The notes below the pieces were generated by a model that was not told the origin of the DNA, did no database searches, and was given only the letters and a program-made list of their open reading frames with translations. Below are positions 56,328 through 64,000 of a stretch of DNA of 64,000 nucleotides, piece by piece. Positions within the stretch are counted from its first letter, which is position 1. Each line of letters opens with the position of its first letter. A program made the translations under genes and the position numbers. The stretch is from Methanococcoides burtonii DSM 6242 (GTDB taxonomy: Archaea > Halobacteriota > Methanosarcinia > Methanosarcinales > Methanosarcinaceae), in contig NC_007955.1 of the NCBI RefSeq assembly GCF_000013725.1, positions 62,001-126,000 on the forward strand. The letters run 5' to 3'.

Positions 56328-56742
56328 TTTTATACTTACCCTCACCATATCCATACTATTTGGGATTGGAACATTCCTGATACTCAGGAGAGACATGATA
56401 AAGGTCATCATCGGGCTGTCAGTACTTTCCCATGCAGTGAACCTGCTGATAGTATCAGCTGGTGTGTTCGAGAATGGAAAAGTACCCATCATAACCGGCT
56501 CAGGACACGGCGGAGAAGTAACAGGCACTATCTACAACGACAATATTGCAGAGGGGATATTAGCCCCCATAGTTTCCGCAGGAACACATGTCGAATTTGT
56601 AGACCCGCTCGTACAGGCACTCGTACTTACAGCCATTGTCATCAGCCTTGCAACGACTGCATTCATACTCATCCTCGCATACAGGATATACGAGGAATAC
56701 GGAACTACCGACATACGTGAGCTGAGGAGGTTGTGGGGATGA
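56320..56742 (+). CDS. mrpC: Mrp antiporter subunit C
   Basis: 140 residues, NuoK-like: GIGTFLILRRDMIKVIIGLS, then VDPLVQALVLTAIVISLATTA with the conserved LTAIVI segment. AGGTGA lies five bases before ATG 56320, preferred over GTG 56311. Four-base-class overlaps on both sides show tight coupling. A GHGGEVTG-rich loop between helices is a little longer than usual. Confidence 0.95.
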   Translation: MNNFILTLTISILFGIGTFLILRRDMIKVIIGLSVLSHAVNLLIVSAGVFENGKVPIITGSGHGGEVTGTIYNDNIAEGILAPIVSAGTHVEFVDPLVQALVLTAIVISLATTAFILILAYRIYEEYGTTDIRELRRLWG

Positions 56743-58280
56743 ACATATCAATGACACACCTGCCCATCCTCCTGGTAGCAGTGCCGATACTGATGTCCGC
56801 ACTTATGATATTCCTGCGTTCGAATGCAAATGTGCAGAAATGGCTCAATGTATCGGTATCGCTTGCCATGATGCTGATAAGCATCATACTGCTCCTGCAA
56901 GTCTGGAACGGAGGAATTCAGGTCTATGAAGTAGGAGAATGGGGCAAATATGGAATTGTGCTTGTAGCAGACCTGTTAAGCTCAGGAATGGTCGTGTTAA
57001 GCTCGATAGTATCATTCCTTGCATTGCTCTATTCACTTGATTACATTGAAGGCAGGTCACTGAACTCAACCTACCACTCCCTGTTCAACCTTCTTGTGGC
57101 TGGTCTGAACGGAACCTTCCTCACAGGCGATATCTTCAACATGTTCGTATTCTTTGAGATACTGCTATTAGCCTCCTGCGGACTTGTCATCGCCAACGAA
57201 AAAGGTGGTGTGACAAAGAGTTCCGACAAAATGGAAGCCACTTTCAAGTATCTTATACTGAACATGATAGGCTCCTTTGTCATGCTAATTGCAGTCGCTT
57301 CCCTTTATGCCACAGTGGGAACTCTTAACATGGCAGACCTGTCGGTCAAGATCAGTACCATGAGCGCTGCCGGAACACTTCCATGGCATATATACGCCAT
57401 TGCACTGCTATTCATAGTTGTCTTCGGAAATAAGGCAGCCATCTTCCCAATGCATTATTGGCTCCCCGATGTACACCCCACAGCACCTTCGCCAATCAGT
57501 GCCATGCTTAGCGGTGTTATGATAAAGGTAGGAGCCTATGGGATCCTGAGAATATTCTTCCTTATATTCAGGGATGCATTGTTCCTGCTTCAACCCATAA
57601 TAATCCTGCTCGCACTTGTGACCATCATAATCGGAGCGGTTTCCGCAGTAGGACAAAATGATGTTAAAAAACTGCTTGCATATTCAAGTGTAAGCCAGAT
57701 AGGGTATGTGTTCCTTGGAATTGGTATCGGTTCAGTCTATGCGCTGGCAGCAGCACTTGTATATATGGCAAACCATGCCATTGCAAAGTCCATGTTATTC
57801 CTGACATCCGGAGGCATAATCCACCATGCGGGCACAAGGGACATGCGACATATGGGAGGAATGAACAAGACTTCCCCCATTATGAGCATAGCATTCCTCA
57901 TAGGTGCAATGTCCATTGCAGGTCTTCCCCCAATGGGAGGATTTGTGGCAAAGTTTATTCTCTTTGATGCCGGACTTCGTGCAGAATACTACATACCCGT
58001 TGCCATCGCACTGTTCTTTGCAGTGTTCACCCTGTTCTATATGTTCAGGGCATGGTTGTTGATGTTCTGGGGAGAGACCAGAGACGTTGAAGAATATGGC
58101 GAATATTCCTCACACAAACCATCGCTGATGATAGCCCTTCCGATAGTGAGTCTCGCAGCTCTCGTATTTATCTTCGGAGTCTATGCAGAACCGCTCATAG
58201 CTCTTGCACAGGCGATCGCGGAACAACTTATCGATCCGCAACCATACATCGATGCAGTTATGACGAGAGTGGTCAGATGA
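56739..58280 (+). CDS. mrpD: Mrp antiporter subunit D
   Basis: 513 residues, NuoN/L-like antiporter module: FFEILLLASCGLVI, FGNKAAIFPMHYWLPDVHPT, GVMIKVGAYGILR, LAYSSVSQIGYVFLG and ANHAIAKSMLFL, with the conserved Lys/His residues of the proton channel. ATG 56739 has GGAGG eight bases upstream; GTG 56733 is the alternative. It overlaps mrpE. Confidence 0.95.
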   Translation: MNISMTHLPILLVAVPILMSALMIFLRSNANVQKWLNVSVSLAMMLISIILLLQVWNGGIQVYEVGEWGKYGIVLVADLLSSGMVVLSSIVSFLALLYSLDYIEGRSLNSTYHSLFNLLVAGLNGTFLTGDIFNMFVFFEILLLASCGLVIANEKGGVTKSSDKMEATFKYLILNMIGSFVMLIAVASLYATVGTLNMADLSVKISTMSAAGTLPWHIYAIALLFIVVFGNKAAIFPMHYWLPDVHPTAPSPISAMLSGVMIKVGAYGILRIFFLIFRDALFLLQPIIILLALVTIIIGAVSAVGQNDVKKLLAYSSVSQIGYVFLGIGIGSVYALAAALVYMANHAIAKSMLFLTSGGIIHHAGTRDMRHMGGMNKTSPIMSIAFLIGAMSIAGLPPMGGFVAKFILFDAGLRAEYYIPVAIALFFAVFTLFYMFRAWLLMFWGETRDVEEYGEYSSHKPSLMIALPIVSLAALVFIFGVYAEPLIALAQAIAEQLIDPQPYIDAVMTRVVR

Positions 58281-58771
58281 AACGATATATACTTTACTCG
58301 ATGTTCTTCGGGCTTATCTGGTGTTTTGTCCACGGAACGGTGAACTTAAACAACTTCCTCATAGGGGCATTACTTGGCCCTATCGTGATCAGACCTTTCA
58401 GGCCACTCTATGGATTTGAGAACAAGATCTCATACAAGAAAGTAATAAGGAAGATACCGAAGTTAATAAAGTTCTTCTACGTCCTTTTCATAGAGATTAT
58501 CAAAGCCAATATAATGATGGCCAAGATAATCCTTCAGCCAAAGATGGATATAAAACCGGGGATAATTGCTGTCCCAATTCGTACAAAGACAAATACGGGA
58601 ATAACTGCCATCGCCAATACGATCACACTTACCCCGGGAACACTGACAATTGATGTTTCAGACAACAAAGAAGTGCTTTATGTGCACGCCATCGATGCAT
58701 CTGATCCACAGGGACTTTGTGATTCTATCAGAGATGATCTTGAAGAATATGTACTGGAGGCATTCGAATGA
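58277..58771 (+). CDS. mrpE: Mrp antiporter subunit E
   Basis: 164 residues: two or three N-terminal TM helices (SMFFGLIWCFVHGTVNLNNF, IEIIKANIMMAK) and a soluble C-terminal part (NTITLTPGTLTIDVSDNKE, LYVHAID). Typical MnhE. Start overlaps mrpD stop (ATGA). Confidence 0.95.
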   Translation: MKRYILYSMFFGLIWCFVHGTVNLNNFLIGALLGPIVIRPFRPLYGFENKISYKKVIRKIPKLIKFFYVLFIEIIKANIMMAKIILQPKMDIKPGIIAVPIRTKTNTGITAIANTITLTPGTLTIDVSDNKEVLYVHAIDASDPQGLCDSIRDDLEEYVLEAFE

Positions 58772-59034
58772 ATTCACTGATATTTGATATTTCGATCACA
58801 TTCATGGTCATTGCCATAATACCATGCATATACAGAGTGATCAAAGGCCCGACGATCCCTGACCGTGTTATCGCAGTTGATGCAATGACGACCGTAATAA
58901 TTGTTATACTGGGCATCTACTCATACATGCAAGAATCTGCGTTCTTCATGGACGTAGCTCTGGTCCTTGCAATAATTTCCTTTGTAGGAACAGTGACCAT
59001 TTCCAAATATCTTGATGAGGGGGCTGTATTTTGA
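58768..59034 (+). CDS. mrpF: Mrp antiporter subunit F
   Basis: 88 residues, three TM helices, with YRVIKGPTIPDRVIAVDAMT, the MnhF signature. Overlaps mrpE and mrpG by 4 bp each. Confidence 0.95.
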   Translation: MNSLIFDISITFMVIAIIPCIYRVIKGPTIPDRVIAVDAMTTVIIVILGIYSYMQESAFFMDVALVLAIISFVGTVTISKYLDEGAVF

Positions 59035-59378
59035 TAGAGATAGGACTTATTCAGGATATCATCAGCACATTTCTACTTTTGGTAGGAGCATTCTTCGTAT
59101 TCCTTGGGATGGTAGGATTGATCCGCTTGCCTGATGTATATAATCGTTTACATGCTACCACCAAGATAGGCACACTCGGTGCATTTGGAGTAATGTTAAG
59201 TATTGTGGCAAAGTTAGGACTTGAGCCCATAGGAGTAAAAGCCATAACAGTTGGCTTTTTCATTCTGCTCACAGCACCAGTTGCCGCACATATGATAGGT
59301 AGAGCCGCTCACAGGCACGGAGTAGGCCTTTGTAAAGAGTCCGTCATTGACGAATACGGCAAAGAATACAATAAATGA
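59031..59378 (+). CDS. mrpG: Mrp antiporter subunit G
   Basis: 115 residues, three TM helices, LGMVGLIRLPDVYNRLHATT and GTLGAFGVM, the PhaG/MnhG signature. The start is a TTG that overlaps the mrpF stop, with GAGGGGG about seven bases upstream. Last gene of the complete seven-gene operon. Confidence 0.95.
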   Translation: MIEIGLIQDIISTFLLLVGAFFVFLGMVGLIRLPDVYNRLHATTKIGTLGAFGVMLSIVAKLGLEPIGVKAITVGFFILLTAPVAAHMIGRAAHRHGVGLCKESVIDEYGKEYNK

Positions 59379-59414
59379 TGGAAATATAGAAACGAAAAGG
59401 TCCATCAATTAATT

Positions 59415-60467
59415 ATGAGTAACAAAACACTGGTCATTCGGGCTGACAGCCACAATTTCGAAGAAGAATTGACAAGGGCTGCAGACATCATCAAAGAAGG
59501 TGGCATCGTTGCATTCCCCACAGAAACGGTCTACGGTCTTGGAGCAAATGCCTTGGATCCTGATGCCGTGAAGAAGATCTTTAAAGCAAAAGGAAGACCA
59601 GCAGATAATCCACTCATAGTCCATGTTGCCAGCAAAGACCAGTGCAACGACCTGGCAAAGAATATATCACAAACTGCGTTCAAGCTCATGGATGAATTCT
59701 GGCCAGGACCACTCACCCTCATCCTCAAAGCAAAGAAAGTAGTGCCTGAAATTACCACCGGCGGACTTGACACAGTTGGTTTGAGAATGCCTGCCAATGA
59801 GATTGCACTTGAATTCATCAGAAGGTCAGGTACACCATTGGCGGCACCTAGTGCCAACACTTCCGGACGACCAAGTCCCACAAGTGCTGAACACGTCACA
59901 CAAGACCTTGAAGGAAAAATAGATGCAATAATAGACGGAGGGATGGTCGAAATCGGGTTGGAATCAACGGTAGTGGATATTACCGGAGATATACCAGCGA
60001 TCCTGCGTCCAGGAAAAGTCAGTGCAGAAGATATCAGAGAATGTGCAGGGAACGTAGAAATTGGATATACCGACAAGACCCTTGAAGGAAACGAGACTGC
60101 GAGATCACCGGGAATGAAGTACACACATTATTCACCTGAGACAAAAGTAATACTCATAGAAGGTAGCTCGGCGAGTGTTGAAAATACAATGGTGAATCTA
60201 ATAACGAATTGCCACAAAAAAGGGAAAAGAGTGGGACTTCTTGCAACTGAAGAGATATTGGATTCCATAAACTCTGATGTGACATATTCACTTGGCAAAA
60301 AAGATGAACCTAACCAAGCAGCCCGTAGTATATTTATGGGTCTGCGACATCTTGATAATAAAGAAATTGATATTATCCTTGTCGATGGGACATTAAAAAC
60401 AGACGGAATAGGAGCTGCCATATTTAATCGACTACGTAAAGCGGCAGACGAGATAATAAAAATATGA
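59415..60467 (+). CDS. sua5: L-threonylcarbamoyladenylate synthase Sua5
   Basis: 350 residues. An N-terminal YrdC domain (FPTETVYGLGANALD, KGRPADNPLIVH, WPGPLTLIL, APSANTSGRPSPTSAEHV, PGKVSAEDI) and the C-terminal Sua5 domain after the SPGMKYTHYSPETKV linker. It makes TC-AMP from Thr, bicarbonate and ATP for t6A37 of tRNA. 36 bp after mrpG. Confidence 0.96.
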   Translation: MSNKTLVIRADSHNFEEELTRAADIIKEGGIVAFPTETVYGLGANALDPDAVKKIFKAKGRPADNPLIVHVASKDQCNDLAKNISQTAFKLMDEFWPGPLTLILKAKKVVPEITTGGLDTVGLRMPANEIALEFIRRSGTPLAAPSANTSGRPSPTSAEHVTQDLEGKIDAIIDGGMVEIGLESTVVDITGDIPAILRPGKVSAEDIRECAGNVEIGYTDKTLEGNETARSPGMKYTHYSPETKVILIEGSSASVENTMVNLITNCHKKGKRVGLLATEEILDSINSDVTYSLGKKDEPNQAARSIFMGLRHLDNKEIDIILVDGTLKTDGIGAAIFNRLRKAADEIIKI

Positions 60468-60474
60468 TAGGGAA

Positions 60475-60720
60475 GTGTCTCCACTGAAAACAGAAAAGAA
60501 GGAATACAATATTGCAAAGCAGGAATACTATGCAATTACAAAAAGAAACAAAAAGATAGCTACGGCGGACATGCTGGTTCTCGGCACAGGACTTTTGCTC
60601 AAATTCTTTAATCAAGCCGAGATAGGGAAACACTTCATGTGGCTCGGATTCATTATTATGGTCTATGTATTCGGTACGAATATGATGGCACGTAATGAGC
60701 TTAGAAAACAACAGCCATGA
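60475..60720 (+). CDS. Small membrane protein, unknown
   Basis: 81 residues from GTG 60475: a charged N-terminus (KTEKKEYNIAKQEYYAITKR), then two hydrophobic segments (about 33-45 and 55-70) and a basic end. Seven bases after sua5, probably co-transcribed. The start is uncertain; no good ribosome binding site. Family not recognised. Confidence 0.6.
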   Translation: MSPLKTEKKEYNIAKQEYYAITKRNKKIATADMLVLGTGLLLKFFNQAEIGKHFMWLGFIIMVYVFGTNMMARNELRKQQP

Positions 60721-60746
60721 TCATTATTTAATAATAAAATAGGAAC

Positions 60747-60768
60747 TTCGGAGGCACATCCCTCCGAA
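60747..60768. terminator. Hairpin between convergent units
   Basis: TTCGGAGG and CCTCCGAA form a perfect 8-bp stem around CACATC, between the small membrane protein (plus) and srp54 (minus), each about 25 bases away. Probably a shared terminator. Confidence 0.7.
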
Positions 60769-60789
60769 CTTACTTAATTACTACAACAC

Positions 60790-62109
60790 TTACATTCCCA
60801 TCTTTTTCATCATTTTCTGTATGTTGAACTTACCACCACGAAGCCCCTTCATGGCGTTTTGCATCATCTTATAATATTTTAGAAGTTCCCGCACAGCATC
60901 CGGACTGCTACCCGAACCCAAGGAGATCCTCTTGATACGTGAACTACCGAGAAGTCTTGGATTGAGGAGTTCCTCTTCAGTCATTGAGTCCATGAGAACA
61001 CGATAACCTTTCATTTTATCCTCGGTGACCTTGTAAGCATCATCTGAAAGCTTAGCACCCATACCACCAAGAGGGAGCATTTGCATGATCTGTTTCATAG
61101 GACCCATCTTGTTCATTGCCTCAAGCTGTGAATACATGTCCTTGAGAGTGAAACGGCCCCGCATCATGGCCTCCATGTCAATATCCTCTTCAGAAAGAGT
61201 TTCTTCTGCCTTTTCGATCAGTGATTTGATATCACCCATACCAAGAAGACGGGAAATGAACCGATCCGGTTCGAACTTCTCGAGGTCGTCCGGGGTTTCA
61301 CCCACACCAATGAAAGCAATGGCGGAATTCGTCTCGGAGACAGCGGACAATGCCCCACCACCTTTTGCAGTACCATCTAGTTTGGAGATGACAACTCCGG
61401 AAATACCCACAGAATCATTGAAAGCCCTTGCTTGCTCGCTTGCCTGCTGACCAATGGCACCATCAAGGACCAGTAATTTGTAATCCGGTTGTGCAATCTC
61501 ATGGATCTGTTCCATCTCATCGATGAGGTCAGCTTCCAGAGAGTGACGACCTGCCGTGTCCACGATAAGGACATCGTTCTTCCCAAGTTCTGCCAATCCT
61601 CTTTCCACGATCCCCACGGCATCGGGATTACCTACCTCGCCGTAGAATGGAACGTTCAATTTGTCACAAAGGGTCTTCAATTGTTGATATGCACCTGGAC
61701 GGAACGTGTCCGCACAAATGACAGCAGGCTTAAGTCCTTTTCTCTGGAAATAGCGGGATAGTTTGGAAGTCGTAGTGGTCTTACCGCTGCCCTGCAGACC
61801 AATCATCATTATCGTCTGAGGTTTCAGAGGAATATCAGCGCTTCTGCCTACGATACTGATGAGTTCCTGATAAACGATCTTGATGACATGCTCACGTGGG
61901 TTCATTCCAGGCGGAACTTCTTCCTTCAAGGCACGTTCCTTGATGTGACTGGACATCTGCATTACAAGCTTGACATTGACATCCGCCTGCAACAATGCTC
62001 TTTGAATATCCTTTACGACCTCAGTGACCGTTTTTTCATCGATGCGCCCAGCGCCGACCAGTTTCTTTAAAGCGTCCTGAAGAGAACTGCCGAGTTTATC
62101 CATTACCAT
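60790..62109 (-). CDS. srp54: Signal recognition particle 54 kDa protein
   Basis: 439 residues: N domain, G domain ([16 protein letters not shown] near 103-118, [37 protein letters not shown]) and a Met-rich M domain ([31 protein letters not shown]). It binds signal sequences and 7S RNA and partners with FtsY. ATG 62109 or 62103. No terminator-like leader seen; the 7S RNA gene is not in the window. Confidence 0.97.
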   Translation of the reverse strand: MVMDKLGSSLQDALKKLVGAGRIDEKTVTEVVKDIQRALLQADVNVKLVMQMSSHIKERALKEEVPPGMNPREHVIKIVYQELISIVGRSADIPLKPQTIMMIGLQGSGKTTTTSKLSRYFQRKGLKPAVICADTFRPGAYQQLKTLCDKLNVPFYGEVGNPDAVGIVERGLAELGKNDVLIVDTAGRHSLEADLIDEMEQIHEIAQPDYKLLVLDGAIGQQASEQARAFNDSVGISGVVISKLDGTAKGGGALSAVSETNSAIAFIGVGETPDDLEKFEPDRFISRLLGMGDIKSLIEKAEETLSEEDIDMEAMMRGRFTLKDMYSQLEAMNKMGPMKQIMQMLPLGGMGAKLSDDAYKVTEDKMKGYRVLMDSMTEEELLNPRLLGSSRIKRISLGSGSSPDAVRELLKYYKMMQNAMKGLRGGKFNIQKMMKKMGM

Positions 62110-62312
62110 ATAATAATCATCCTGTGAAATTTATATAAAATAAAGTATGATATAATGTGTGATTTCCTGAATCAAAGAGGTGAGCTTTATTTAATAACCT
62201 TTTGAAAACAATAGTAATTAAAACAGAAAATATTTAAACTTATAGAACCAGAACAAAGATATAAAACCAAATTAATAATAGATAAGATAATAGATAAAAA
62301 TAGTAGATTGAA

Positions 62313-62387
62313 TAGCGGGGGATGGATTCGAACCATCGGTCTACGGGTTATGAGCCCGTCGGGATCTCCTGGCTACCCCACCCCGCT
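62313..62387 (-). tRNA. Initiator tRNA-Met (CAT)
   Basis: Minus strand: acceptor AGCGGGG with CCCCGCT gives the A1:U72 pair of initiators; anticodon stem ACGGG/CCCGT has the GGG:CCC triple that marks initiator tRNA; loop CTCATAA gives CAT. T arm is GATGGTTCGAATCCATC. CCA is not encoded. No intron. Confidence 0.93.
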
Positions 62388-62584
62388 AAGAGTGAGTTAT
62401 TCATGCACAGTGTGAGTCAATCACGCTTGCAACCCTACTACTGCGCACTGGCATATAAAGTTTGCGTACAACCTGCCTCCTGAAACTACTTTTGCCCTAC
62501 GCCAGAGGAGAAGAAGAGGATAATGAACTATCCCATGCCATAAATCTTTAAATATATCGCAACTAATAGGGAATCGGTGAACAG

Positions 62585-62998
62585 ATGCCACACAAATGTA
62601 CCCGATGTGAAAAAATATTCGAAGACGGAGCCGAAGTAATTCTAAGCGGCTGCCCTAACTGTGGCTGGAACAAGTTCCTTTATGTGAAGGACATGGAACC
62701 TGAAAAAGAGGTCCAAGTACAGCCAGAGACAGTGGACAGCGTCGATGACGACATCCCGGCAGAACAGTTCATCAGGGAAATAGATGACATCATCGGTATT
62801 GAACATAAGGAAAGAGAAACAGTTGAAGAAGAAGGAGAACGTGTTGAGTCCGTAAGAATACTCGGACCTGGGTCCTATGAACTGAACCTGAACTCACTCT
62901 TTGAAAGGGAAGAGATAGTCATGGCCATCAAGCAGGATGGAACATACGCAGTCGATCTCTCATCTGCATTCAGGAAGAAAAAGAAAAAACACAATTGA
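62585..62998 (+). CDS. Zn-ribbon protein (COG3364/DUF2072 type)
   Basis: 137 residues. A zinc ribbon CTRC...CPNCGW at 5-27, an acidic linker (DSVDDDIPAEQF), then a conserved end ESVRILGPGSYELNLNSLF with EEIVMAIKQDGTYAVDLSSAF and a KKKKK tail. Archaeal COG3364 proteins have this layout; their role is unproven. GGTGA precedes the ATG. Transcribed divergently from the initiator tRNA. Confidence 0.88.
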   Translation: MPHKCTRCEKIFEDGAEVILSGCPNCGWNKFLYVKDMEPEKEVQVQPETVDSVDDDIPAEQFIREIDDIIGIEHKERETVEEEGERVESVRILGPGSYELNLNSLFEREEIVMAIKQDGTYAVDLSSAFRKKKKKHN

Positions 62999-63073
62999 AA
63001 CAGCAATTGCATTAATCAATCATTGATACAACCATTTCATTTCAAGTGGGTATTATTGAAGTCTGGAGAGTGG

Positions 63074-63835
63074 ATGACAAAAACCTATGAAAGAAAATGG
63101 GAGATCGACCTCCTAAGAGGAATAGCCATCACATTGATGGTCTTTTTCCATCTGCTCTATGATCTTTATTATTTCGGTTACTATGACAATGATATACGAA
63201 CAGGTGAGGTTTTTCTAATAGGAAGAGCAGCAGCATTTTTATTTATATTCGTAGCAGGGATCTCACTCACGTTAAGCTTCTCAAAACAACTTGAGATGGA
63301 GCAGACCAAGCCTAAATTTATAAAATATGTAAAAAGAGGATCTAAGATATTTTTATGGGGGATGGCAATAACTGCCGGAAGCTATATTTTTTTGAGAGAA
63401 GGCATTATCATATTCGGAGCGCTCCATTTCATAGGAGTAGCCATAATACTTTCATATCCATTTCTAAAGCAACGGTCTGCAAGTCTGGTAGCAGCTTTTT
63501 TAACAATTATCGCCGGAATACCATTACGAACAATTACAATCGAACAACCGTGGTTGTTATGGATAGGCATCCAGCCAACAGGATTTAGATCATACGATTA
63601 TTTCCCACTAATTCCATGGTTCGGAGTCATGCTAATGGGTATTTTCACAGGAAATGTGCTTTATCCGCAATACAAAAGAAAGTTTATCCTTTCGGACATT
63701 TCAGAACTTACTCACATAAAGGTATTAACATATATGGGAAAACGATCACTGCGAATCTATCTGCTCCACCAACCAATATTGATAGCTATCTTTTATATTA
63801 CAGGATTTGCAGACCTAAGCCAGTTCATTCCATGA
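63074..63835 (+). CDS. DUF1624/HGSNAT-like membrane protein
   Basis: 253 residues with about seven TM helices, beginning WEIDLLRGIAITLMVFFHLL, the acyltransferase-3/DUF1624 signature with the catalytic-type His, and GALHFIGVAIIL. Related to heparan-alpha-glucosaminide N-acetyltransferase and YeiB-like proteins; probably transfers acyl groups to surface glycans. GGAG is five bases before ATG 63074; the longer reading from 63023 is rejected. Confidence 0.88.
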   Translation: MTKTYERKWEIDLLRGIAITLMVFFHLLYDLYYFGYYDNDIRTGEVFLIGRAAAFLFIFVAGISLTLSFSKQLEMEQTKPKFIKYVKRGSKIFLWGMAITAGSYIFLREGIIIFGALHFIGVAIILSYPFLKQRSASLVAAFLTIIAGIPLRTITIEQPWLLWIGIQPTGFRSYDYFPLIPWFGVMLMGIFTGNVLYPQYKRKFILSDISELTHIKVLTYMGKRSLRIYLLHQPILIAIFYITGFADLSQFIP

Positions 63836-63848
63836 AATATTATGATAA

Positions 63849-64000
63849 TCAGAAGAAATCCGAAAGTCGGGTCTGCCTTTCATCCAGCTTGTCCAATTTT
63901 GTGACACCTACTCCCAACAAGCGTAATTTATTTTTTCCATTGAATTCCTGAAGCAACCCTTTTGCTGTTTTTCTGATAGTGACAAGGTCATCGGAATGTG
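63849..64000 (-). CDS. dinB: Y-family DNA polymerase IV, C-terminal end only
   Basis: The last 49 codons of a gene that starts outside the window: TIRKTAKGLLQEF, KLRLLGVGVTKLDKL, then the stop after RQTRLSDFF. The little-finger strand LRLLGVGV and the C-terminal QTRLSDFF (a QxxLxxFF PCNA-interacting box) identify a Dpo4/DinB-type translesion polymerase. Its end faces the DUF1624 gene. Confidence 0.88.
   Translation of the reverse strand, partial: HSDDLVTIRKTAKGLLQEFNGKNKLRLLGVGVTKLDKLDERQTRLSDFF

Overview
The window reads as chromosomal DNA of a methylotrophic methanogen of the family Methanosarcinaceae, most likely a Methanococcoides-like species. Seen directly: archaeal housekeeping genes (ribosomal proteins L18ae, L31e, L39e and S19e, aIF6, prefoldin alpha, SRP54, FtsY, RIO2, Tsr3, archaeal topoisomerase I, an initiator tRNA with A1:U72), an archaellin with a class III signal peptide, PGF-pre-PGF and PGF-CTERM surface-protein domains, moderate-to-low GC, TATA boxes and GGTGA/GGAGG ribosome binding sites. 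None of the roughly 70 intact genes whose stop I read ends in TAG, while one otherwise intact gene (mobA) carries an in-frame TAG. That is the pattern expected of a pyrrolysine-decoding archaeon. The species name is inference.

Layout. 0-10 kb: a minus-strand trio (membrane protein, radical SAM enzyme, alpha/beta hydrolase cut by the edge), a frameshifted MFS transporter, a peroxiredoxin, and a four-gene MacB-type ABC export operon. 10-21 kb: a decayed zone with a shredded glutamate dehydrogenase, a sensor kinase, a methyltransferase, sfsA, an IS1-like element, tsr3, a sulfur/redox cluster (TusA, DsrE-like, rubredoxin, rubredoxin-glutamate synthase fusion), and a fused remnant of fumarase and succinate dehydrogenase/fumarate reductase subunit B. 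21-32 kb: topA, a beta-CASP RNase, amber-interrupted mobA, rio2, thioredoxin reductase with a thioredoxin, a lipoprotein and an archaellin. 32.5-35.4 kb: trpC-trpB-trpA behind two TGTACA boxes spaced exactly 20 bp apart. 35.4-41.4 kb: the archaeal L39e-L31e-aIF6-L18ae-prefoldin-FtsY operon, the S19e-PDCD5-PP-loop operon, and purA.

41.5-47.2 kb: a surface-glycan block (acyltransferase, sugar aminotransferase, Gfo/Idh/MocA dehydrogenase, VanZ-like protein, GT4 phosphoglycosyltransferase) and a cohesin-like surface protein. 47.5-50.2 kb: a second decayed zone with a broken TPR membrane protein, a winged-helix regulator with a probable 5' frameshift and three upstream palindromes, and a PGF-CTERM remnant. 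50.3-53.5 kb: a ferritin-like protein, tRNA-Gly, tRNA-Phe and tRNA-Val, a ThiF/MoeB protein, and an IS5-family element whose end is tandemly duplicated just before the mrp promoter. 53.5-59.4 kb: a complete mrpABCDEFG cation/proton antiporter operon. 59.4-64 kb: sua5, srp54, the initiator tRNA, a Zn-ribbon protein, a DUF1624-like membrane protein, and the 3' end of a Y-family DNA polymerase.

Two themes stand out. Genes of glutamate and C4-dicarboxylate metabolism (GDH, fumarase, SdhB/TfrB) are decaying, while a rubredoxin-fused glutamate synthase is intact. Several genes also carry single-base indels in short homopolymers; these could be real decay or base-calling errors and should be confirmed before any gene is called dead. 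No CRISPR array, rRNA operon or obvious prophage is visible.
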